A DNA stretch of 64,000 nucleotides, taken from Avena insularis. Lineage: Eukaryota; Streptophyta; Magnoliopsida; Poales; Poaceae. Position 1 is the stretch's first letter. Every line of letters begins with the position of its first letter. Shown piece by piece: positions 21,518 to 34,039 of this stretch. The stretch spans positions 111,970,685 through 112,034,684 of the forward strand of contig CM042694.1 in the NCBI GenBank assembly GCA_023614405.1, in the 5' to 3' direction. A program made the position numbers and the translations under genes. The notes under the pieces were generated by a model, which was not told where the DNA came from, made no database searches, and saw only the letters and a program-made list of their open reading frames with translations.

Positions 21518-23089
21518 TGATGGCTCAATACACGGCGCCCAGAAAAGTGCTTGGTGCGTGGTGTTGATGTAGAGCTCGTTGGGAACCCCAAGAGGAAGGT
21601 ATGATGAGCACAGCAACAAGTTTCCCTCAGTTACGAAACCAAGGTTTAATCGAACCAGTAGGAGCAAGGAAACACCTCAATGGTGTTACTAGCTGAGCTT
21701 TGGCAGGGCGCACTACCGGTGCTAGTAGCAACGTGGAGACCTGCACAACACAACCACAGAACTTTGTCCCCAACTTGCGATGAGGTTGTCAATCTCACCG
21801 TGTTTTGTGGAAAACAAAGGATTAAACGTATCGAATGGAAAGAAGTAAAAGTTTGCAAAAAGTAAACACAAAGCAGTAAAAGATTGTAGATTGTATGTAA
21901 ATACAAAGGACCGGGATCCATAGTTCATTAGAGGTGGATCTCCTTAGATAGATAACATGCTGGGTAAACAAATTACAGCGGGGCAATGGACAAACATCGA
22001 GAAAGCAATACATGCATATACTAATCATCTTGACTCCTTTGAGACTTGATTGGGCATTACAACATAATACATAGACCGCCATCCAACTGCATCTATGACT
22101 AATAATCCACCTTCAGGTTATCATCCGAACCTCCTCCAGTATTAAGTTGCAAGCAACAGATTATTGTTTTACAAACTGCGTGTAAAGTAAACAATACAAT
22201 TGTTCTATGAACAAAAGATCGTTGTTTTCTCCCTAGTAGCAACAGCACATCTAGTACCTTAGGTATTTCTATCACTTCCTCAGATTACCAGAGGCGTGAA
22301 CCCACTATCGAGCATAAATACTAACTCTTGGAGTTGCTAGCATCTACTTGGGCAAGATAGCTACTAACAACGGAAAGCATGCAAGATCTCAAATAACAAA
22401 GACATGATAGAATCAATAATCAATCTGAAATAGCATCTCAATATCCATCGGATCCCCGCAAACACAACATGTATGGATTACAAATAGATGATCTTGATTA
22501 TGAACGGAGCTCACAAGATCTAAACATGAAAGCACAAAGGAGGAGAAACCAGCCATCTAGCTACTACATGGATCCGTAGTCCAAGGATGAACTACTCACG
22601 CATCACACCGGAGGCTTGCATGGTGATGAAGAAGGCCTGTGGTGAATTCCTCTCCAGCAGGTGCCGGAAGAGCTTGATCCCCGATCAAGGGATGGAGATG
22701 ACGCTGATGACTCTTTTCGTGGATTTTTGATCGGGTACTTAGGGTTTCGTCCGAGGGCAACTTATAGGCGGAAGGAGAGGGTCTTGGGCCAGGCTGACCT
22801 GGCCAGCCTGGCCGTGGTGGTGTGACCGGCCCCTCTCCGTCCTCGTGATTCGGCACTTGATCCTTCCGAAAAAATAGGCACTTTGGCTTTTGTCCACCAA
22901 TTCGAGAATATTCATTTTGACTTTTCGGAACCAAAACAACAACGAGAAAAGCAGGCAGGCGTGGCTCTTGTTAATAGGTTAGTCCAAGAAATCTTAATAA
23001 AAGTACTCCCAAGTTGGAACAAAACACAAGAAAGTGGATAAAACTAAGCATGGAACATCAAAAATTATAGATACATTTGCAATGTATCA
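21518..23089 (-). repeat. S2 3' LTR (1572 bp)
   Basis: It starts TGATACATTGCAAATG at 23089 (minus) and ends GCCATCA at 21518. It is longer than the S2 5' LTR because the latter carries an internal deletion. Confidence 0.88.
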
Positions 23090-24391
23090 ACATCCCCAAG
23101 CTTAACTCCTGCTCGTCCTCGAGTAGGTAAGTGATAAAAAGAAAGAATTTTTGAGGTGACATGCACCATCAAAGACTTGATCAAAGTATTTGCAAAACAT
23201 TCAAGGCTGGCATCATAGTACTTAAATCATAACATGAAAGACAAAGTTCTAGCAATAAGCAAAGAAACTAAGAGGCAACATGAAAAGACACAAACAAAAT
23301 ATTCATGAATAACATGCTTTGCAAGACGTTTGTTTGTTTCACATAAATAAAATATAGCATAATAATATTCAGCTTGTCCCTCAATAGAGTAGCAAATATA
23401 AATGCATAGGACACCTTCAAAGTTCATAAGAGTGACTAGATACAATAGTTTCAAACAAGCAATAACAAGTTATGCATCAATCAACTAGTCTTGGGACAAT
23501 GCACATAGAACTAAGAATGTCCACTATGCTCTCAAAGTAGGTGCATAAAGATAAAAGGTGGAGACTCAATATAATGGTGGAAGAAAGGCCTTTTGTAAAA
23601 ACGAAGTAGGGATTCAAGTCTCATAAAGAGCTTCCAAAAATTATGATACTTATAACTTTCAGCTCTCATTGCCCCTATCATAAGCATCTTGAAGTGATTA
23701 AGGTTAAAGTGAACAAACTATGGTGTACATGCTTGACGAAGTATAAGTCAGAAATCTCATGTCCCTTGTATACGAGGGCCGCTCCTCATGCTATTCAAGT
23801 CTAGTCACCGGTAAGTTCTTATCATCGTAAGTACATGTGTATCATAGAGAACCGCCAACGGGGTACCCCTTGCCCGATGATACGGAAGAATCCCCATATC
23901 AAAATGACAAGGCAAGCAGACAACGAGCATCTCAGCATTCTTCTTATTTATCATGGGAATATGGTGTTTTTTCTCTCTTTCCTCTTTTCATAGTATCTCT
24001 TTTTTTTCTCTTTTTTCTCAGTAGGACTCTTTTTTTATAAGAAGAATGCTTTATAGATAGCTCATTATGGTTACGCTGCAGGTTTCCACCATGTCAGCAT
24101 GGATTAGACCAGCGGCCCAGGCGTTTTTCTAACACATATACATAACTCCATGGACTTACAAGCTCCCCTTTCATTTCACACCGACGACATCCACATACAA
24201 AAGAGCATGATATCAACTAGGTACAAGTACCAAGTGCAATGTTGAAAGCGCTCCCCATGAAAGCATGGTTCTGCTAATTCCCAACAAAAAAGTGCAAGCA
24301 TATACAACATAGAAGACACAATGGTTCAAGTTTATTAGAGGCAATAAAGTAAAGTGTGTCATCAAGTTCGTGAGAGCTTTAATCACTAGTT
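23090..24391 (-). other. S2 internal region next to the 3' LTR, with polypurine tract
   Basis: Just inside the LTR the minus strand reads GAGTTAAGCTTGGGGATGT (23090-23108), a typical Gypsy polypurine tract. The remaining 1.3 kb is AT-rich with no sustained coding frame and includes a T/C-rich run at 23960-24035. S1 has lost about the first 1.1 kb of this segment. Confidence 0.7.
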
Positions 24392-25299
24392 TGTTGGGTC
24401 CGCAACATAGAAAACAAAAAAATTCCTACGGTGTGAACTACACGCCAAGATCTATCTACTAGGTACAAAGCAACGGGTGGACATACATCCAACAAGAACT
24501 TACCCTCGTAGACAACGAGCTTTGTTAACGAGTAGGAACTCGTAGTTGATGTAGTCGTACACTTGCCGATCTCAAAATCGTGAGGAAGTCCGAGCGCCGC
24601 AACTCAGCAGCGCATCCGCACTCGCACACATGTTCAGTCCACCGGACAACCTCCACCTCCTCGCTCCAGCCAGGCCCGTCCAAGGCCCAGTGCGGACTGG
24701 GCGACCACACAGGGCCCCAAAAATCTGAGGGCCCCCAGTTTTTACGTATATAGCCCATATACATACTATATTGTGTGCAAGTTTAGGTCCAGACCGAAGT
24801 CCCCACATTCATGTCGCGGAACAGCTCGTCGATTTTTTTTCTGGGCCCCGAATCCGGCCCATTTGGGCGCTGGTCTTTCCGGATCCAAGGCAGAGGAATC
24901 TACGGCACGACTCACACGTCCTTCCACTTTGATCGACCGGGAGTCCGGGACGGGATCTGGTACCGATCGTGACCGAGTTCAAGTATAATACTAATCGGCT
25001 GAACTGAACATCTCCATTTACAAAAAGAGACAGATCGTGATCGGGATGGGAATCAACAGATTGATTTGCATAAGCCCAGGAGGCCAGGATGAAGACGCCC
25101 GCTGTCTCCTTGCACAATCGCCCACGCTGATCGGTTTTCAAACATCTGCCCCAATCATCAATCGATCGACTCTTGTCTTGTCTTCTGATGCCCCAAGCCC
25201 CCACGCCCCAACTCAAGACCTCAAACATTCAAGACCGATCAAGGTTTGTACTTTGTAGTATACTCAGCGACCGCACAATTGCCAATTTAAATTCACGTA

Positions 25300-25423
25300 C
25301 TCACTCCGTCTAGAAATAAGTGATTTGGATTTATCTAGATTCGCATTTATCTAGACATATTTTAGTCTATAGATTCATCCGAATCTAGAAAAATACAAGT
25401 CACTTATTCCCGGACGGAGGGAG
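25300..25423. mobile_element. Stowaway MITE, 124 bp, TA TSD
   Basis: It starts CTCACTCCGTCTAGAAATAA and ends CGGACGGAGGGAG, with TA on both sides (25298-25299, 25424-25425). The long inverted repeat (AGATTCGGATG/CATCCGAATCT style) is typical of Tc1/Mariner-derived Stowaway MITEs. It is the innermost layer of the nest. Confidence 0.88.
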
Positions 25424-25486
25424 TAGGAGTTTTATTTATTCAATTTACTTATTGTTTTCTTTACAAAACAGGATAATCAATTAATT

Positions 25487-25657
25487 ATGTCTACTAGAAA
25501 ATATGATTCTGGTGCTACAAAGCGTGATAAGAAAAGAAGACTAGAAGCCGCGGCTCAATCTCAAAGGGGTGCTCTTGATAGATTTATTGTGAAAGATTCT
25601 CAAGTTAATTCTCAAAATCTAACTGGACCTAGTAATATTGACGACAATAGCACTTGA
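25487..25657 (+). pseudogene. hAT transposase N-terminal exon remnant
   Basis: A 56-codon frame reads MSTRKYDSGATKRDKKRRLE and then AQSQRGALDRFIVKDSQ, matching the Lys-rich opening of TTF-finger hAT transposases and the frame at 11960. A plausible 3' splice site (TTTACAAAACAG) lies just upstream at 25461-25472. A TGA at 25655 ends it and no catalytic region follows before the right terminus. Confidence 0.65.
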
Positions 25658-27368
25658 AAATGATATCATGGAGGAGATCAATTATGAAGATATAATTGAA
25701 GATTTCATTTCAAAAAATACAAGACGGATGTTGCTTTTTAGTAGAACTTGATGTTAGTTTATTGCTTCAGTAATACCCTTTTTTAGTAGAATTAATGTTT
25801 TATATTTATATGCATTGTACGAAATAACACATATTGCAGTTATATAATAAAATGAAATCGTGTTTCAGTTATTATTATTGTGTAAATTTTATAAAGTTTA
25901 GGGCCCCATTTTGTGTTTCGCACATGGGCCCTGAATTTCTGGAGACGGCCCTGGCTCCAGCGATCCAGCGGAAGCAGCAACTCCTTCTAGACAAAATGCC
26001 ACCGGGAACATGTATCTCGCTAATCTGAGACCATGGGGGAATAATTCTAGAGGGGGAGAGAGATTCTTCACAAGGAGGTGTGTGGATGAAGGAGGGAATG
26101 GGTGGCCTTTTATAGGAGGAGGGGGGTGCCCCTCTCTCCATGGCCGGCGCATGGGAGGGTGACCCCTCACCTCCCCCATTCATGTAGTGGTAACCCCTCC
26201 ACATTAAAATGCCTCTTCATATTCCCTTTTAAAGTCTCCACTTTAAATGCACTAAATTTCTCCAAATTTAATGCTCTCTCATTCAATAAAACTCTTTTTA
26301 TTAAATTTATTCAGAATTTTGTTAACTACTTTAATTAACAAACATTCACATATAGCCCCTTGCAATATTTCAATATCACATGCAGAAGCACCTTCTGCAA
26401 TTTCACCCGAAACAATTTCCGGTTTCTATTAAAACAATTCCTGTGCTTTGCAATTCTTTCGTCTGAAACATATGTGCTCCAAAATGGTGTCTGGTAACTC
26501 TTAAGTGTGCCACCCTACGGTTCGCGAATAATGCAGACATGATCGAGACCCTTCTCCGATCAATAATCAGCAGGACACGGAGATCCGTCTCGACTCCTAC
26601 ACATTCAACGATGACTCCTGTGATCGTGAGAACCTTTAACGCTTGTAACTAAATCCCTTTGTCTCTCGATATATTACATGTCCGAGATTCGATCATCGGT
26701 ATCTCCATACCTAGTTTGATCTCGTTACCGACATGCACTCTTTTCTCGTTCCGTGATATAACATTCTAGTGATCACATCACCTGCTTGCAAGCTATCCTA
26801 ATGTGATATCACCGAGAGGTCCTAGAGTATATCTATCCGTCATCTGGATTGACAAATTCCACTCTTGATCCATGAGCCTCAACATAACACCTTCGTAGTA
26901 CTGAACCCATCTTTATAGTCACCCTGTTACGGTGTGACGTTTGATGTTATCAAGATACTCTTCCGATGTTAGCAATTAACATGATCTCATGGTCTAAGGA
27001 TAAAGATTACTTCATATGATGTTATAGCAATATAAACATAATGACTTGATCGTAATGCTATACTTCGTATGAATGTTCATCACATCATTCCACCAATAGT
27101 GTGACCTTGTTATTAACAACATCCAATGTCCATTATCAGGAAACCTTGATCATCTTGTTAATCAACAAGCTAGTCTATAAGAGAGGCATGACTAGGAAAC
27201 CTTTTTGTTTATTAAACACACATGTATTGATGTTTCCGAATCAATACATTTTTAGCATGTAAAATAAACATCTATCATGTATAAGGAATATATAATAACA
27301 ACTTTATTATTGCCTCTCAGGGCATATTTCCTTCGGTCTCCCACTTGCACTAGAGACAATAATCTAGT

Positions 27369-30300
27369 TCACATAGTGATAAATCTAATACCCATGGAGT
27401 TCTGGTGTTGATCATGTTTTGCCCTAGGAAGAACTTTAGTCAACGGATCTGCTACATTCAGGTCCGTGTGTAGTTTACAAATCTTTATATCTCCATCCTT
27501 GACATGCTCGCGGATGGAGTGAAACCGGCGCTTAATATGTTTGGAATTTTTGTGAGACCTTGGTTACTTTGCGTTGGCTATGGCTCCATTGTTATCACAA
27601 TATATCACCATCGGGTCCAACACACTGGTAACCACACCCAGTTCCGTAATGAACTCTTTCATCCAAACTGCTTCCTGCGCCGCTTCTAAAGCAGCAACAT
27701 ATTCCGCCTCCGTTGTTGATCCAGCTACCACAGGTTGTTTGGAACTCCTCCAACTAACTACTGCTCCGTTCAAGAGAAATACGTATCCGGATTGAGACTT
27801 AGAGTCATCCGGATCGGTGTCAAAGCTAGCATCGACATAACACTTAGCGACTAGCTCTTCTTCACCTCTGTATATGAGAAACATATCCTTAGTTCTTCTC
27901 AAGTACTTGAGGATGTTCTTTACCGCTATCCAGTGTTCCAAACCTGGATCAGATTGGTACCTACTAGTCAAACTAATAGCATGTGCCACATCCGGTCGTG
28001 TACATAGCATGGCATACATAATAGAGCCTATGGCCAAGGCATAGGGGATCTTATCCATCATCTCTCTTTGTTCCGTCGTAGCCGGACTTTGAGTCTTACT
28101 CAATGTCTTGCCTTGCAACATAGGTAAGAACCCCTTCTTACTTTCATCCATATTAAACTTCTTTAATATCTTATCAAGATATGTACTCTGCGATAGCCCA
28201 ATTAGGCGCCTTGATCTATCTCTATAGATTTTAATGCCTAATATATATGACGCTTCACCAAGGTCTTTCATCGAAAATTTGTTGTTTAGATAACTTTTAA
28301 CACTGTTTAAAAGATCTATATCATTTCCAATCAATAATATGTCATCCACATATAATATCAGAAATGCCACATTGCTCCCACTCACTTTCTTGTAAATACA
28401 AGCCTCTCCATAAATTTGGACAAATCCAAACTCTTTGATCACCTCATCAAAGCGGAGATTCCAACTTCGTGATGCTTGCTTCAGTCCGTAGATGGATCTC
28501 TGAAGTTTGCACACCTTATTAGCATCCTTAGGATCGACAAAACCCTTAGGTTGTATCATATACAACTCTTCTTCAATCTTACCATTGAGGAACGCAGTTT
28601 TGACATCCATCTGCCATATTTCATAATCGAAATATGCAGCAATTGCTAACATAATCCTAACCGATTTAAGCATCGGTACGGGAGAGAATGTCTCATCGTA
28701 GTCAACTCCTTGAATTTGTCGAAACCCCTTTGTGACAAGTCGAGCCCTATAGATGGTCACGTTACCATCAGCATCAGTTTTTCTTTTGAAAATCCATTTA
28801 TTCTCAACGGCCTTTCGGTCGTGAGGTAAGTCCACCAAGTTCCAAACTTGGTTCTCGTACATGGATTCCATCTCGGATTTCATGGCTTCTAGCCATTTGT
28901 TGGAATCCGGGCTCATCATCGCTTCTTCATACGTCGCAGGGTCATCCATTTCATCAACCATGAAATTCACAACAGAATTGTCGTACAGTTCAGGAGCTGC
29001 ACGTGTCCTGCTTGACCTGCGAGGTTTGGTAGTGTCCTCTTTCGGAGTTTCATGATCATTATCATTAGCTCTCTCTTCATCAGGTGAAGTCAACTCCGAA
29101 ACAACTTCCGGTGCTGCGCCACTCGCCATTCCATGAAGAGAAGGTTCAATAACCTCTTTGAGTTCTACCTTCCGACTACTCACACCTTTCGCGAGAAACT
29201 CCTTCTCAAGAAAGGATCCATTCTTGGCAACAAAAACCTTGCCCTTGGATCTGTGATAGAAGGTATACCCAATTGTTTCCTTAGGGTATCCTATGAAGAT
29301 GCATTTTTCCGCTTTGGGTTCGAGTTTATCCGGTTGAAGTTTCTTTATATAAACATCGCATCCCCAAACCTTAAGAAATGACAGCTTAGGTTTGTTTCCA
29401 AACCATAATTCATACAGTGTCGTTTCAACGGATTTAGATGGTGCCCGATTTAAAGTGAATGCAGCTGTTTCCAGTGCATAACCCCAAAATGACAGTGGCA
29501 AGTCAGTCAGAGACATCATAGATCAAACCATATCCAATAAGGTACGATTACGACGTTCCGACACACCATTACGTTGTGGTGTTCCGGCAGGCGTGAGTTG
29601 TGAAACTATTCCACACTCTTTCATGTGTGTGCTAAACTCGTAACTTAGATACTCTCCTCCACGGTCAGACCGTAGAAACTTGATCTTTCTATTATGATAA
29701 TTTTCCACTTCATTCTGAAATTCCTTGAACTTTTCAAAAGTTTCAGACTTGTGTTTCATCAAATAGATATACCCATATCTACTCAAATCATCCGTGAAAG
29801 TAACAAAATAACGATATCCACCTTGCGCCGACACACTCATTTGTCCACACACATCAGTATGTATGATTTCCAATAGATCTGTCGCCCGTTCCATTGAACC
29901 GGAAAACGGCGTTCTAGTCATCTTGCCCATAAGGCATGGCTCACATGTATCAAATGATTCAAAATCAAGTGATTCCAAAAGTCCATCAGAATGGAGTTTT
30001 TTCATGCGTTTAACGCCAATATGACCAAGACGGCAGTGCCACATATATGTAGACATATCATCATCAAGTTTAATCCTTTTAGCATTAACATTATGAATGT
30101 GCGTAATATTACTATCGAGATCCAATAGAAATAAACCATTCAACATAGGTGCATGACCATAAAAGATATCGTTCTTATAAATCGAACAACCATTGTTCTC
30201 AGATTTAAAGGAATGACCACTTTGCATCAAACACGATCCAGATACAATGTTCATGCTTAGTGCAGGCACCAAATAACAATTAATTAGGTTTATAACTAAT

Positions 30301-31344
30301 CCCGGTGGCAAATGGAGAGGTAGCGTCCTGACGGCGATCACATCAACTCTTGATCCATTGCCGACCCGCATCCTGACCTCATCCCTTGTTAGTTGTCGCT
30401 TGTTCCATAGCCCCTGAACTGAGTTACATATATTAGCAACCGATCCGGTATCAAATACCCAGGTGCTACTGCGAGTACTAGTCAAGTACACATCAATAAC
30501 ATGTATATCACATATACCTTTGTTTGCCTTGCTGGACTTCTTGTCCGCCAAATACTTGGGGCAGTTGCGCTTCCAATGGCCAGTCCCCTTGCAATAGTAG
30601 CAACCGGTGTCAGACTTAGGGCCAGCCCGGGGTTTCTTTTCAGGCGTGGCAACAGACTTGCCACCCTTCTTTCCCTTGTGCTTGCCTTTCTTGTCCTTCT
30701 TGAAACCGATGGTCCTATTGATCATCAACACTTGATGTTCTTTCCTAATCTCCACTTCTGCAGTCTTAAGCATTGTGAAGCTCGGAAGAGACTTCTTCAT
30801 GCCCTGCATATTATAGTTCATCACGAAGCTCTTGTAGCTAGGTGGCAGAGATTGGAGAACACGATGTATGCCTAAGTCAATGGGAATCGTTATTCCCAAG
30901 GACACAAGCTTATCGGCGTACCCAGACATTTTGAGTACGTGCTCACTAACGGAGCTGTTTTCCTCCATCATGCAGCTAAAGAACTTTTCTGTAGCATTAT
31001 AACTCTCTACCGCAGCATGGGTATCAAAAATCATTTTCAATTCTCCCATGGTATCAAAAGCATTGCCATTTTTGAAACGCTTTCGAAGTTCTGGCTCTAG
31101 CCCATACAGTATGCCGCAATGAACTAAGTTGTGGTCCTCCTGACGAGTCACATAGACATTATTTTCCTCGTCAAGGGCATCAGGAGCTGGTGGGGGGGCC
31201 TAGCGGCGCATCTAGCACATATTGCTTTTGTGCAGCAGTGAGGAGAATCCTCAAATTCATAGCCCAGTTGGTGAAGTTGCTATCATTCGCAGCAAGTTTC
31301 TCTTTCTCCATGAACACATTGAAATTAAAAGCAGGTGGTGCCAT
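27369..31344 (-). pseudogene. Copia gag-pol polyprotein, disrupted by two stops and a frameshift
   Basis: The start is ATG at 31344 (MAPPAFNFNVFMEKEK). A run of seven C (31192-31198 as G on the plus strand) shifts the frame early in gag, by the downstream reading. Order after that: gag; CCHC zinc knuckle CYYCKGTGHWKRNC; protease WVFDTGSVANIC (DTG intact); integrase with HCRLGHIGVKRM and CEPCLMGK zinc-binding region and core IHTDVCG, FTDDLSRYG, FLRSDRGGEY; reverse transcriptase with LYVDDILLIGND (YVDD); RNase H with KCYVDASFDTD and CDNNGAIANAK. Stops: TGA at 29523-29525 in integrase (likely CGA to TGA) and TAA at 27564-27566 near the RNase H end. The frame continues to a final stop at 27369. 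Otherwise it is remarkably intact. Confidence 0.92.
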
Positions 31345-32407
31345 CTACAATAGAAATTGTAAAGTTTATTTAGACTAAGTTTATGATAGATTGAGTTCAA
31401 CTAATCCAAATTACTAATGAACTCCCACTCAAAAATGACATCCATCGTGTCCTTTTGGTGATTACATGAACCAAATCCACTATACCAGGTCCGATCATCA
31501 CGTGAGTTAATATAGCTTCAAAGGCGAGCATCTATATGGGCATCATATCAACCATATGACTCATGCTTAACCTTTTGGTCCGTGTTCCGAGGCCATGTCT
31601 GTACATGCTAGACTCGCCAAGTAAGAACCTTAGTATTCACGTGTGTAAAACTGTCTTACACCCGTTCCTATGAAAGCGTAGATTCGAGTACACCCGATCA
31701 TCACGTGATGTCTCGAAACAAGATCCATAGAACGGTGCATACTCAAGGAAGAACACATTTTTATCTTGATATCTAAAATAGGGATCATCTTATAATGCTA
31801 TCAAACGCGCCAAACTAGTAGTATAAGATGCTAACATCTAATGTGTAAAGTGAGATGATATGGTCCATGCATTTGATCTCTATCACTTGCATCATGGTAT
31901 GATCTCTATCATTCCTTTGTGTGTAAGGCCAAGGTCTATGGAACTTACACGTTGAGTGTGTTGTAAGAGCATCCACCATACATCTACTTACAACAATACC
32001 ATATCAATACACTAGCCCAGCAACGATCTAAACTAGACGCGTCTAATTTATCAATTGCAAGTTTTACTTGGCTTAGGGCTTTCAGAGATAGAACCGTTCT
32101 TACCTACAAACATGAACCACAACGAGGATAACTAAGTTATTAGCAACTCGTTGTAAATCAGATATTGACTATAGTAGGAGAGACAGACACCCAACAGCCA
32201 CTTATGCAAAACAAGTTGCATGTCAGTCGTGGAACCGGTCTCATGTACGATGACATGTAAGGTTGGTTCGGGCCGCTTCATCCCACTATGCCACCAATAT
32301 CCAAAATACATAGAAGATGCAATAACATGATCATCATCGCCCACATATCAACCATATGTGTACTACCCGTGCTAAGCACCTACGCATAGATTAGGCTCTG
32401 ATACCAC
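31345..32407 (-). other. Copia 5' leader with PBS at 32394-32406
   Basis: TGGTATCAGAGCC (minus) lies just inside the 5' LTR and matches initiator tRNA-Met. The rest is about 1.05 kb of untranslated leader, long as in BARE-type elements, without sustained frames. Confidence 0.8.
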
Positions 32408-34034
32408 CATTGGGTCCGCAACATAGAAAACAAAAAAAATCCTACGGTGTGAACTACACGCCAAGATCTATCTACTAGGTACAAAGCAACGGGTGGACAT
32501 ACATCCAACGAGAACTTACCCTCGTAGACAACGAGCTTTGTTAACGAGTAGGAACTCGTGTTGATGTAGTCGTACACTTGCCGATGTCAAGATCGTGAGG
32601 AAGTCCGAGCGCCGCAACTCAGCAGCGCATCCGCAATCGCACACACGTTCAAGCCACCGGACAACCTCCACCTCCTCGCTGCAGCGATCCAGCGGAAGCA
32701 GCAACTCCTTCCAGACTAAATGCCACCGGGAACATGTATCTCGCTGATCCGAGACCATGGGGGAATAATTCTAGAGGGGAGAGAGATCCTTCACAAGGAG
32801 GTGTGTGGATGAAGGAGGGAATGGGTGGCCTTTTATAGGAGGAGGGGGTGCCCCCTCTCTCCATGGTCATGCATGGGGGTGACCTCACCTCCCCCATTCA
32901 TGTGGTGGTAACCCCTCCACATTAAAATGCCTCTTCACATTCCCTTTTAAAGTCTCCACTTTAAATGCATTAAATTTCTCCAAATTTAATGCTCTCTCAT
33001 TTAATAAAACTCTTTTTATTAAATTTATTCAGAATTTTGTTAATTACTTTAATTAACAAACATTCACATATAGCCCCTTGCAATATTTCAATATCACATG
33101 CAGAACCACCTTCTGCAATTTCACCCGAAACAATTTCCGGTTTCTATTGAAACAATTCCTGCGCTTTGCAATTCTTTCGTCTGAAACATATGTGCTCCAA
33201 AGTGTGCCACCCTACGGTTCGCGAATAATGCAGACATGATCGATACCCTTCTCCGATCAATAATCAGCAACGGGACCTAGAGATCCGTACTGACTCCTAC
33301 ACATTCAACGATGACTCCTGTGATCGTGAGAACCTTTAACGCTTGTAACTAAATCCCTTTTTCTCTCGATATATTACATGTCCGAGATTCGATCATCGGT
33401 ATCTCCATACCTAGTTTGATCTCGCACGACATGCACTCTTTTCTCGTTCCCGTGATATAACATTCTAGTGATCACATCACTTGCTTGCAAGCTATCCTAA
33501 TGTGATATCACCGAGAGGGCCCAGAGTATATCTATCCGTCATCTGGATTGACAAATTCCACTCTTGATCCATGAGCCTCAACATAACACCTTCGTAGTAC
33601 TGAACCCATCTTTATAGTCACCCTGTTACGGTGTGACGTTTGATGTTATCAAGATACTCTTCCGGTGTTAGCAATTAACATGATCTCATGGTCTAAGGAT
33701 AAAGATTACTTCGTATGATGTTATAGAAATATAAACATAATGACTTGATCGTAATGCTATACTTCGGATGAATGTTCATCACATCATTCCACCAATGGTG
33801 TGACCTTGTTATTAACAACATCCAATGTCCATGATCAGGAAACCTTGATCATCCTGTTAAGCAACAAGCTAGTCTATAAGAGAGGCATGACTAGGAACCC
33901 TTTTTGTTTATTAAACACACATGTATTGATATTTCCGAATCAATACATTTCTAGCATGTAAAATAAACATCTATCATGTATAAGGAATATATAATAACAA
34001 CTTTATTATTGCCTCTCAGGGCATATTTACTTCA
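32408..34034 (-). repeat. Copia 5' LTR (about 1627 bp)
   Basis: It begins TGAAGTAAATATGCCC at 34034 (minus) and ends GCGGACCCAA near 32408, where the final two bases before the PBS have drifted from ...ACA. It is highly similar to the 3' LTR apart from small indels such as one near 26483/33199. Confidence 0.88.
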
Positions 34035-34039
34035 TAGTT

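Larger units (their letters stand above)
24671..25953 (+). mobile_element. Non-autonomous hAT transposon, 1283 bp, 8-bp TSD
   Basis: The 8-bp direct repeat GCTCCAGC (24663-24670 and 25954-25961) flanks an element starting CAGGCCCGTCC and ending GACGGCCCTG. The sister LTR (near 32683) shows the uninterrupted site. It matches the 11590-12860 element in size, termini and the encoded N-terminal motif. It carries a Stowaway MITE at 25300-25423. Confidence 0.9.
24392..27335 (-). repeat. Copia 3' LTR with hAT inserted
   Basis: It aligns with 32408-34034 except for the hAT element at 24671-25953 and its 8-bp duplication. Without the hAT it is about 1.65 kb. The last base next to the internal domain is changed (TGAAGG became CGAAGG on the minus strand at 27335). 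Confidence 0.85.
24392..34034 (-). mobile_element. Angela/BARE-like Copia retrotransposon, nearly intact
   Basis: The 5-bp duplication TAGTT (24387-24391 and 34035-34039) flanks the element. In minus orientation: 5' LTR 32408-34034, PBS 32394-32406, gag-pol 31344-27369, a polypurine-like AAGTGGGAGACC next to the 3' LTR, and 3' LTR 24392-27335. LTR starts of the TGAAGGAAATATGCCC style and the pol sequence suggest the Angela/WIS/BARE group or a close relative. The pol gene has two nonsense codons and one frameshift. Confidence 0.92.
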
